In this document: positions 1 through 5,295 of the stretch, piece after piece | Layout of the letters: every line of letters starts with the position of its first letter | Numbering within the stretch: the stretch's first letter is position 1 | DNA from: Bacillota bacterium | Lineage (GTDB): Bacteria > Bacillota > Clostridia > Oscillospirales > Ruminococcaceae | Direction of reading: 5' to 3' | Assembly (NCBI GenBank): GCA_023429685.1 | Contig: JAEZDF010000094.1 | Span: 1 to 5,718 of the forward strand | DNA: 5,718 bases | The notes under the pieces: generated by a model | What the model was told of the DNA's origin: nothing | Seen by the model: the letters and a program-made list of their open reading frames with translations, nothing else | Databases searched by the model: none | Position numbers and translations under genes: made by a program

Positions 1-65
1 GTCACCCAAAAAACGGCGAAATCCCGCCACTTGTGCAGAAAAATCCATGAAACATTTATAAATTA

Positions 66-96
66 TTAACCACTGACCCATATTATGAAATATAAT
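66..96 (+). promoter_or_regulatory. Candidate sigma-70/SigA promoter for the response regulator gene
   Basis: A perfect -10 hexamer TATAAT lies at 91-96. The best -35 candidate is TTAACC at 66-71, with a 19-bp spacer that is longer than ideal, so the -35 call is weak. Transcription would begin near 103 and give a leader of roughly 107 nt before the ATG at 210. The surrounding DNA (50-100) is clearly A+T-rich compared with the coding regions, as expected of a promoter. No strong operator repeat or riboswitch fold was seen in the leader. Confidence 0.5.
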
Positions 97-209
97 AGAG
101 ATTAGATAACAGCGTGTTTTCATTCGGACAAAATAGTCTAACGCGTAAAAAGACACGAACACGACGGAGATGCCGCCGATTGACTGAAAAATGAGAGGAA
201 TGAGTAGTA

Positions 210-902
210 ATGTCGCAAGGCAAGATTTTAGTGGTGGACGACGATAAGAATATCTGCGAGCTGCTGCGGCTGTATTTGGAGAAGGAGGGCTTTACGCCTG
301 TCATTGCAAACGATGGCGAGGCGGCGCTGACCAAGTATGATGTGGAAAAGCCCGACCTGCTCATTCTCGACATCATGATGCCAAAGCTGGACGGCTGGCA
401 GGTGTGCCGCGAGATACGCAAAAAGAGCGAGGTTCCCATCATCATGCTCACCGCCAAAGGCGAGACGTTTGATAAGGTGCTGGGGCTTGAGCTTGGCGCG
501 GATGATTATGTGGTAAAACCGTTTGATGCAAAGGAGATCGTCGCGCGCATCAAGGCGGTGCTGCGCCGCACGGGCGGACAATCCTGCGAGCCCTCGATTA
601 AAGAGGTACGCTTTGATAAGCTGATTGTGAACATGACAAAGTACGAGCTGCGTGTGGACGGCAAACAGGTGGACACCCCGCCCAAGGAGCTGGAGCTGTT
701 GTTTCACCTTTCAAGCAACCCCAACCGCGTCTACACCCGCGACCAGCTGCTCGACGAGGTGTGGGGCTTTGAGTATTACGGCGATTCCCGTACCGTGGAC
801 GTGCACGTCAAACGCCTGCGCGAAAAGCTTGAGGGCGTCTCCGACGAGTGGACGCTAAAGACCGTATGGGGTGTTGGGTATAAGTTCGAGGTAAAGGAAT
901 AG
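210..902 (+). CDS. OmpR/PhoB-family DNA-binding response regulator
   Basis: This 230-residue protein has the usual length and two-domain layout of OmpR/PhoB regulators. The receiver domain covers about residues 4-115. It shows the acidic pocket D10-D12, the phosphoacceptor D54 in LDIMMP, the switch T81 and the conserved K103 in VKPF. The winged-helix DNA-binding domain covers about 130-228, with the recognition-helix region TVDVHVKRLREKL and the terminal WGVGYKF hairpin. All residues needed for phosphotransfer are present. The start is supported by GAGAGG at 193-198, 11 nt upstream of the ATG. It acts in the cytoplasm as the output half of a two-component system; the partner is almost certainly the kinase at 1824-3341, although a transposase now lies between them. 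The specific regulon (CssR-, PhoP- or WalR-like) cannot be decided from the sequence, so no symbol is given. Family call is very secure. Confidence 0.96.
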   Translation: MSQGKILVVDDDKNICELLRLYLEKEGFTPVIANDGEAALTKYDVEKPDLLILDIMMPKLDGWQVCREIRKKSEVPIIMLTAKGETFDKVLGLELGADDYVVKPFDAKEIVARIKAVLRRTGGQSCEPSIKEVRFDKLIVNMTKYELRVDGKQVDTPPKELELLFHLSSNPNRVYTRDQLLDEVWGFEYYGDSRTVDVHVKRLREKLEGVSDEWTLKTVWGVGYKFEVKE

Positions 903-932
903 AGGCAATGTGGCGCATTTAAAAAACCACCC

Positions 933-973
933 GTAGGGGCGAATAGCCAACCTTGTTGGCAGTGCAATCGCCC
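933..973 (+). repeat. REP-type palindrome A (long form, nested hairpin)
   Basis: A GTAG tetranucleotide (933-936) stands directly before an outer stem GGGCGA (937-942) that pairs with TCGCCC (968-973). Nested inside is a perfect hairpin GCCAAC-CTT-GTTGGC (946-960). GTAG followed by an imperfect palindrome is the hallmark of REP sequences recognised by REP-associated tyrosine transposases. It lies between the regulator stop codon and the transposase, in the same orientation as copies B and C. It shares its first 15 bases with copy B, and 17 of 18 bases around the head (starting AACCA) with copy C. Confidence 0.8.
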
Positions 974-1066
974 GCATCTTACCCGCAAGTTACCCCATTA
1001 CGGTTATCCTTCCCTGCAAATTAACTCATTCAAGCAATTCATTATTTGTAACAGTGAGGTTGCGAT

Positions 1067-1600
1067 ATGGACTTACCAAAACGCAAACCCATTCGCTTAC
1101 GCGGTTATGATTACGCCCAATGCGGCGCATATTTTATTGCAATATGCGTTAAGAATCGATATGAATTGTTGTGGGATAAAGAAACAAAAGCGCGCATCTC
1201 TCCTCAGGAAGAGTGTGCAAATTATTCACATGAACCATATTCTTTATCCGAGTACGGTTTGATTGTCGAGCAAGCAATAATCAATATTTCTGTTATTTAC
1301 CGCGCGGTTAATGTGATGAAATATGTTATTATGCCAAACCATGTTCACTTGCTGATAGAAACCATGCCCGGTATGGAGCATGAAGAGAACGGGCGATTAC
1401 TAATCGCCCCTACTGTTTCTACCGTTGTTAAACAGTTAAAACGAAACGTATCAAAACAAATTGGTTTTTCTTTATGGCAAAAATCCTTTTATGACCATAT
1501 TATTCGCAATCAACAGGATTATCAGATGATATGCAACTATATCGATGAAAACCCGTGTAAATGGCGCGATGACTGCTATTATCCCGCTAAGGGGACGTAG
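1067..1600 (+). CDS. REP-associated tyrosine transposase (RAYT), IS200-like/Y1_Tnp family
   Basis: This 177-residue protein belongs to the Y1 HUH endonuclease superfamily. These enzymes cut single-stranded DNA with a tyrosine nucleophile, and in the RAYT branch they act on REP hairpins headed by GTAG. The HUH metal-binding motif is H92-V-H94 in MPNHVHLL. The likely nucleophile is Y142 in SFYDHIIRN, 48 residues further on, a spacing in line with the family. The C-terminal YIDENPCKWRDDCYY signature is also typical. The start is set by GAGGT at 1056-1060, 6 nt before the ATG; no clear promoter was found. The gene looks complete and unbroken. It is A+T-richer than its neighbours, indicating acquisition. 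Bases 1391-1413 (residues 109-116) form a REP palindrome within the reading frame, and the TAG stop is part of the GTAG head of REP B. It may be domesticated rather than self-mobile; the sequence cannot tell. Confidence 0.93.
   Translation: MDLPKRKPIRLRGYDYAQCGAYFIAICVKNRYELLWDKETKARISPQEECANYSHEPYSLSEYGLIVEQAIINISVIYRAVNVMKYVIMPNHVHLLIETMPGMEHEENGRLLIAPTVSTVVKQLKRNVSKQIGFSLWQKSFYDHIIRNQQDYQMICNYIDENPCKWRDDCYYPAKGT
1391..1413 (-). repeat. REP-type palindrome D, inverted, inside the transposase gene
   Basis: The perfect 8-bp stem GGGCGATT (1391-1398) and AATCGCCC (1402-1409) encloses the 3-nt loop ACT and is followed by CTAC (1410-1413). Read on the minus strand this is GTAG followed by the same short hairpin as copy C; the two differ only in the loop and outermost bases. 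In frame it encodes G-R-L-L-I-A-P-T, residues 109-116 of the transposase, between the HUH motif and the catalytic tyrosine. Confidence 0.8.
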
Positions 1601-1633
1601 GGGCGAATAGCGAAGCAGAGCTTCGCACTAGTG
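1597..1633 (+). repeat. REP-type palindrome B (3' arm diverged), overlapping the transposase stop
   Basis: It begins with GTAG (1597-1600), whose TAG is the transposase stop codon. The next 11 bases match copy A exactly. The nested hairpin GCGAAGC-AGA-GCTTCGC (1610-1626) is a perfect 7-bp stem but uses different bases from the inner stem of copy A, so pairing rather than sequence is kept. Similarity to A ends after AGTG (1630-1633): the expected TCGCCC outer arm is missing, so this copy is truncated or decayed on its right side. Confidence 0.72.
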
Positions 1634-1642
1634 ATTGCTGTA

Positions 1643-1665
1643 AAAGACAAGCGGAAATTGTCTTT
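1643..1665. repeat. Perfect inverted repeat downstream of REP B
   Basis: AAAGACAA (1643-1650) pairs perfectly with TTGTCTTT (1658-1665) across the 7-nt loop GCGGAAA. The stem is A+T-rich and no T-tract follows, so it is a poor candidate for an intrinsic terminator. It shows no sequence relation to the GTAG-headed copies. It may be a remnant of the element's right end or a structure in the mRNA between transposase and kinase. Confidence 0.45.
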
Positions 1666-1691
1666 GCATAGCGAGGCTAATGAGGTATTCT
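1663..1691 (+). promoter_or_regulatory. Weak candidate promoter for the kinase gene
   Basis: TTTGCA at 1663-1668 and TATTCT at 1686-1691 each match the SigA consensus at 4 of 6 positions, with an optimal 17-bp spacer. If functional, it would allow the kinase to be transcribed separately from the regulator and transposase. A stem-like AAAACC-TTT-GGTTTT (1695-1709) lies where transcription would start. Support is by pattern only. Confidence 0.25.
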
Positions 1692-1731
1692 GGAAAAACC
1701 TTTGGTTTTCGGCACAATATCATAACCAACC

Positions 1732-1754
1732 GTAGGGGCGATTACCAATCGCCC
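1732..1754 (+). repeat. REP-type palindrome C (short form)
   Basis: GTAG (1732-1735) directly precedes the perfect 8-bp stem-loop GGGCGATT-ACC-AATCGCCC (1736-1754). It is the cleanest REP of the window and nearly identical to the inverse of copy D. It lies 69 bp upstream of the kinase start and is read through in frame by a spurious longer version of the kinase ORF. Confidence 0.82.
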
Positions 1755-1769
1755 GCAAATATGAGAACT

Positions 1770-1799
1770 CCCCACCCCCCTCCCCCAACAAACTACCCC
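1770..1799 (-). other. C-rich tract with G-quadruplex potential on the minus strand
   Basis: Four C-runs (1770-1773, 1775-1780, 1782-1786, 1796-1799) are separated by 1, 1 and 9 bases. The complementary strand therefore carries four G-runs of at least 4, which fits a G-quadruplex pattern; the plus strand fits an i-motif pattern. The tract lies 25 to 54 nt before the kinase ATG, inside its untranslated leader. Folding is inferred from base pattern only. Confidence 0.5.
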
Positions 1800-1823
1800 A
1801 CCGAAACAAAGACGGAGCTGCTT

Positions 1824-3341
1824 ATGCAAAAGAGCATGTTTACAAAATACTTTACGCTGTTTACGGCGATTATACTCGGCAGCATGGCCATTCTGGGCGC
1901 TGTGCTGTTGTTCTTTGCGTCGCAGTATTTTAAATACGAGCGCGAACGGCTGCTTCTGCGCAACGCGCGGGCAGCGGCATCGGTAACGGCGGCGCAGTAT
2001 ATCCAGCGCGGGGATGGCAGCATCAGCCGTACGGTGGTGCTCTCAAATTATCAGATTCTCGGCGGCGCGGTGGACGCTACTATCTTTTTAACCGACAATA
2101 CGGGTAGAACGCTGGTTACCACCCACGAGATAGAGAACATCACCGAGAATACCATGGTGCCCGAGTCCATCCTTGCCCGTGCGTCAAGCGCCATCTACTA
2201 CTCCGAGCTTGGTAGCTTGGGCGGGCTGTACAGCACCGAGTATTACACCGTCGGTATGCCGGTTGTGGTAGAAAACATGGGGCAGATCGGCTATGTGTTT
2301 GTGTCGTCGTCGGCGATTGCGCTGCGTGTATTCTTGGGCGAGCTATTAAAGATGTTCACCCTGAGTGCCATGATGGTACTGGGCTTCTCGTTTATTGTCA
2401 TCTACATCGTCACCCGCCGTATGACCCGACCCTTACGCGAGATGGCATATGCGGCAAAAAGCTTTGGTAAAGGCGACTTTACCCGTCGCGTGCCGGTGCG
2501 CGACAACGACGAGATGGGTCAGCTTGCGGTGGCGTTTAACAATATGGCGTCCTCCCTTGCCACCACCGAAAAGATGCGCCGCAGCTTTGTGGCAAACGTC
2601 TCGCACGAGTTAAAAACACCCATGACCACCATCGGCGGGTTTATCGAGGGCATACTTGACGGCACCATTCCCGAGGAAAAGCGGGAGCAATACCTGCGTA
2701 TTGTTGCGGATGAGACCCGCAGATTATCGCGTCTGGTGCGCTCGATGCTCGACCTTTCCCGCATTGAGGCCGGCGAGATGAAGATACGCCCCGTGGAGTT
2801 TGACGTAAACGAAACGGTGTGCCGCACCATCTTTGCGTTTGAACGGCGCATCGAAGAAAAGCAGCTCGATATCCGCGGGCTTGACGTGGGCAAGGTGATG
2901 GTACTCGCAGACCCGGATATGATTCATCAGGTGGTGTATAACCTGGTGGACAACGCCGTGAAGTTTGTAAACGACGGCGGATACATCGAGGTGTATTACA
3001 AGGCAGAGGGCGGCATAACCTATATCGGGGTGCGCAACTCGGGCGAGGGCATTGCCCAAGAGGAAGTTACAAGCGTCTTTGACCGATTTTATAAGACCGA
3101 TAAGTCACGGGGGCTTGACAAACAGGGCGTTGGGCTTGGATTATATATCGTCAAAACCATCGTGAACCTGCACAGCGGCGATATTATTGTAAACAGCGAG
3201 CCGGGGCAGTTCTGCGAGTTTGTGTTCTCTGTCCCCAGTGCGCCCAGCACGACCGCCGCGCGGCTTACGTTGGCGCGCGATAAAAAGAAACAGCGCAGCG
3301 CAGAGGAAAAGGAAACGCCCCGCGAAAACAGCGCGAAATAA
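1824..3341 (+). CDS. Membrane-bound sensor histidine kinase (HAMP-HisKA-HATPase_c)
   Basis: Starting at 1824 this is a 505-residue sensor kinase. TM1 spans about 10-33, an extracytoplasmic sensing domain about 34-176, TM2 about 178-197, HAMP about 198-250, HisKA with phosphoacceptor H261 in SHELKTP, then the ATPase domain. The N box has N373 and N377, the G1 box reads NSGEG (405-409), the F box is around F419-F422 and the G2 box is GVGLGL (435-440). The Asp usual in the G1 box is Asn here, a variant I recall in other Firmicute kinases. There is no cytoplasmic PAS domain between HAMP and HisKA, unlike WalK. The start at 1824 is chosen because GGAG (1814-1817) lies 6 nt upstream and TM1 follows at once. 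The in-frame ATG at 1680 would add 48 residues translated from REP C and the C-rich tract. It is the probable partner of the regulator at 210-902. A lysine- and glutamate-rich tail of about 30 residues ends the protein. Confidence 0.95.
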   Translation: MQKSMFTKYFTLFTAIILGSMAILGAVLLFFASQYFKYERERLLLRNARAAASVTAAQYIQRGDGSISRTVVLSNYQILGGAVDATIFLTDNTGRTLVTTHEIENITENTMVPESILARASSAIYYSELGSLGGLYSTEYYTVGMPVVVENMGQIGYVFVSSSAIALRVFLGELLKMFTLSAMMVLGFSFIVIYIVTRRMTRPLREMAYAAKSFGKGDFTRRVPVRDNDEMGQLAVAFNNMASSLATTEKMRRSFVANVSHELKTPMTTIGGFIEGILDGTIPEEKREQYLRIVADETRRLSRLVRSMLDLSRIEAGEMKIRPVEFDVNETVCRTIFAFERRIEEKQLDIRGLDVGKVMVLADPDMIHQVVYNLVDNAVKFVNDGGYIEVYYKAEGGITYIGVRNSGEGIAQEEVTSVFDRFYKTDKSRGLDKQGVGLGLYIVKTIVNLHSGDIIVNSEPGQFCEFVFSVPSAPSTTAARLTLARDKKKQRSAEEKETPRENSAK

Positions 3342-3642
3342 TCACGATGGTTAGGGCTGTTTGGTTTTACGACGCTTTTATGCAGATGTTATCATTTAAT
3401 TAGAGATGTCGCCGCTTATAATGCAGCGTACAGAGCAAAAACGGTGTTCTTAAAAATTTTGGCAATGTTTTGTAACAATTTTCTTGCTTTCTAGCAGTCA
3501 ATCCTTAAAAAAGCGTTTATTTCCTATTCACAACTTGCGGTTATACTAAAGACAAAGACAAACACCTCGGCAAGAAACGTGTCAGGGTAACCGACGCAAA
3601 CGGGGTACTATAGAACATTAAGACGAGCGGGAGGAATCTTCC
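3342..3642 (+). other. Intergenic region between kinase and htrA-like gene
   Basis: This 301-bp spacer holds no convincing gene. It has no clear terminator for the kinase gene, only A+T-rich stretches such as AAAATTTT. A TATAAT at 3417-3422 has a poor -35 (TTTAAT, 3395-3400, 16-bp spacer). An imperfect dyad TTGT-A-ACAA lies at 3470-3478. A better placed -10 occurs at 3542-3547. The length and A+T richness suggest that the protease gene has its own regulated promoter rather than depending only on read-through. Confidence 0.6.
3519..3547 (+). promoter_or_regulatory. Candidate promoter of the htrA-like gene
   Basis: TATACT at 3542-3547 matches the -10 consensus at 5 of 6 positions. The position 17 bp upstream (ATTTCC, 3519-3524) is a poor -35, which would suit an activator-dependent promoter. 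Transcription would start near 3554 and give a leader of about 90 nt. The dyad at 3470-3478 lies upstream where an activator could bind. That the regulator at 210-902 is this activator is inference from gene order. Confidence 0.35.
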
Positions 3643-5097
3643 ATGAGTGATTACGATTTAAACAAAGAAGGCACAAACGAAAACAAAGGCTACGGCCAAA
3701 ACAATCAAAGCGGATGGAGCTATCAGCAGGGCGCAAACCAATGGACACCGCCGCCCCCTCCTCCTACCGCTTATCCCGGGCAAAGACCCATTCCGAGCCA
3801 ATACCAGCAGCAGAACTCCAGTGAGTATAAGTGGAACTTTCACGACTACGACCAGCAAGGGGCACGGCCTGCGCCCAAACGCCGCGGTGCGCCGACGGGG
3901 CTTAAGGTGTTCCTTGGCATTATCGGAGTAATGCTCTCCCTTTCCATTGTCGCGTTTGCGGGCTTTGGTATCTATACCCTAGCAGGCGCAAACAACATCC
4001 TTCAAAACCCGGGCGGTACCGCCTCTGAGGTGGTCTCCTCCGCCCCTGCGATAAAGGATGGGGACGCTACCGTCAACAACGGCATCAGCATCTCGGATGT
4101 TCCTCAGGATGAGGATATCGTCTCGGTCAGCGGTGCGCTGACGACCAAGCAGATTCACGTGAAGGTGTCGCCCAGCGTGGTCGGCATTGTCACCTATCAG
4201 ATGAACTCCACCTGGGTTCCTGCAGGTGAAGGCTCGGGTATCATCCTGAGCGAGGACGGCTATATTGTGACCAACGCCCACGTTATCAGCGGCGCACAGG
4301 GCATTAAGGTTGTACTAAGCAACTCAGACGAATACGAGGCAAAGGTCATTGGCACCGATGCCCGCACCGACCTTGCGGTAATCAAGATTGAAGCAACTGG
4401 TCTGACCGTCGCTACATTAGGAAATTCCGACCAGATGGCGGCGGGCGACAAGGTGGTTGCCATCGGCAACCCCGGCGGGCTGGAGTTTGCAGGCAGCATT
4501 ACACAGGGCATTATCTCTGCCGTAAACCGCCAGATTACAAGCTCGGGCGGCTACACCATGGACAGCATTCAGACCGACGCCGCCATCAACCCCGGTAACT
4601 CGGGCGGCGCACTGGTGAACGAATATGGGCAGGTTATCGGCATCAACTCCTCCAAGATAGCCGCGACCGACTACGAGGGCATCGGCTTTGCGATACCCAG
4701 CAACACCGCCGTGCCGATTATCGAGGATCTGATTAAAAACGGTCGTGTGACCGGACGCGCGAAGATTGGCATTACCATCAGTGGCTCGGTTGGCGAGATG
4801 GAGGCACAGCTTTACTCGGTGCCCACCGGCGTGGTCATTGCGGGCGTAGAGCGTGGCAGCGACATTGCCGCCAAGGGCGTACAGGCAAACGACATCATCA
4901 CAAAGATTGACGGCATAAAGATCAACACCGCCAACGATATCTACTCCGTCTTAGAAAAGCACAAGCCCGGTGATACCATCACCCTGACTATTTTCCGCCG
5001 CCCCGTAAGCGGCGCGGACCAGACCTTTGAGGTGACCATAGCCCTGTTCGAGGACACCGGTGCAAGCGCACAGGTGGAGCTGCCGTCGATTAAGTAA
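3643..5097 (+). CDS. HtrA/DegP-like trypsin family serine protease with PDZ domain (S1C)
   Basis: This 484-residue protein is a membrane-anchored HtrA protease that would degrade or refold damaged exported proteins on the outer face of the membrane. Residues 1-85 are a cytoplasmic, Q/N/G/P-rich head with a six-proline run (36-41). A single TM segment spans about 87-115, preceded by positive residues (KRR, 79-81). The protease domain covers about 165-365, with the catalytic triad H213 (TNAHV), D243 (RTDLAV) and S320 (GNSGGAL) all intact. One PDZ domain lies at about 376-475. Length and layout match Gram-positive HtrA proteins. The start is fixed by the strong GGGAGGA (3629-3635), 7 nt before the ATG. 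It follows a sensor kinase and regulator, an arrangement consistent with envelope-stress control as known for CssRS and HtrA in Bacillus, though orthology is not shown. A hairpin terminator follows. Confidence 0.96.
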   Translation: MSDYDLNKEGTNENKGYGQNNQSGWSYQQGANQWTPPPPPPTAYPGQRPIPSQYQQQNSSEYKWNFHDYDQQGARPAPKRRGAPTGLKVFLGIIGVMLSLSIVAFAGFGIYTLAGANNILQNPGGTASEVVSSAPAIKDGDATVNNGISISDVPQDEDIVSVSGALTTKQIHVKVSPSVVGIVTYQMNSTWVPAGEGSGIILSEDGYIVTNAHVISGAQGIKVVLSNSDEYEAKVIGTDARTDLAVIKIEATGLTVATLGNSDQMAAGDKVVAIGNPGGLEFAGSITQGIISAVNRQITSSGGYTMDSIQTDAAINPGNSGGALVNEYGQVIGINSSKIAATDYEGIGFAIPSNTAVPIIEDLIKNGRVTGRAKIGITISGSVGEMEAQLYSVPTGVVIAGVERGSDIAAKGVQANDIITKIDGIKINTANDIYSVLEKHKPGDTITLTIFRRPVSGADQTFEVTIALFEDTGASAQVELPSIK

Positions 5098-5162
5098 TGG
5101 TTGCGGCAGGGTACCGATGCAAATAGTGCGACGAAGATAAAACCGATATTAAGTAATTAAAC

Positions 5163-5203
5163 ACCCCCGCCATCCTGCTGAAGCATCGCAGGTTGGCGGG
5201 GGT
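5163..5203 (+). terminator. Intrinsic terminator after the htrA-like gene
   Basis: ACCCCCGCCA (5163-5172) pairs with TGGCGGGGGT (5194-5203). After one T/T mismatch the stem continues with CCTGC (5174-5178) and GCAGG (5188-5192), enclosing a 9-nt loop. A moderately T-rich stretch, TTTGCTGTTT, follows from 5203. The stem is long and G+C-rich and lies 66 bp past the stop codon. The interrupted T-tract makes it less than canonical. On the minus strand the stem is followed by TGTTTAATT, so it could act in both directions. Confidence 0.75.
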
Positions 5204-5235
5204 TTGCTGTTTGCAGTTAAAGTGTCGAGTATCAT

Positions 5236-5263
5236 ACACAAAACCCGCCGTTTTCCGGCGGGT
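5236..5263 (-). terminator. Intrinsic terminator of the minus-strand ANTAR gene
   Basis: On the minus strand ACCCGCCG, a 5-nt GAAAA loop and CGGCGGGT form a perfect 8-bp stem (5263-5243), followed directly by TTTTGTGT (to 5236 when the shared T at the stem foot is counted). The stem begins 32 bases past the stop codon of the convergent gene. On the plus strand the following bases are less T-rich, so the minus direction is preferred. Confidence 0.75.
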
Positions 5264-5295
5264 CATTCTTTATGCGATGATAATTAAGCTATCCC

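Larger units (their letters stand above)
933..1754 (+). mobile_element. RAYT/REP island inserted between regulator and kinase genes
   Basis: The unit consists of REP A, an intact Y1 transposase gene, REP B overlapping its stop codon, and REP C about 100 bp further on. The block separates two genes that are usually adjacent or overlapping in two-component operons. It is visibly richer in A+T than the regulator and kinase coding sequences. No target-site duplication was recognised, which agrees with the HUH/Y1 family, whose members typically do not generate one. The exact boundaries are uncertain: the foreign block may extend to about 903 on the left and 1800 on the right. Confidence 0.7.

Noticed and set aside
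15..28. GGCG/CGCC hairpin at the left edge
   Set aside because: The stem has only 4 bp, with no T-tract after it and no visible upstream gene to terminate.
228..707. A 159-codon open frame on the minus strand across the regulator gene
   Set aside because: It is antisense to a well-defined OmpR-family gene, has no recognisable domain and is explained by G+C-rich third positions of the real gene.
933..1754. Repeated palindromes considered as a CRISPR array
   Set aside because: The copies differ in length and orientation, spacing is irregular and no cas genes are present; the GTAG head and neighbouring RAYT explain them better.
3041..3057. GGGC...GCCC pair in the kinase gene resembling a REP stem
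   Set aside because: It lies in the conserved G1-box coding sequence, lacks the GTAG head and the GGGCGATT arm, and is expected by chance in G+C-rich coding DNA.
2519..3059. Two overlapping minus-strand open frames across the kinase gene
   Set aside because: They lie opposite the conserved HisKA and ATPase domains and show no family features or ribosome binding sites.
3979..4511. Minus-strand open frames across the protease gene
   Set aside because: They are shadows of the HtrA catalytic domain, whose triad and spacing are intact on the plus strand.
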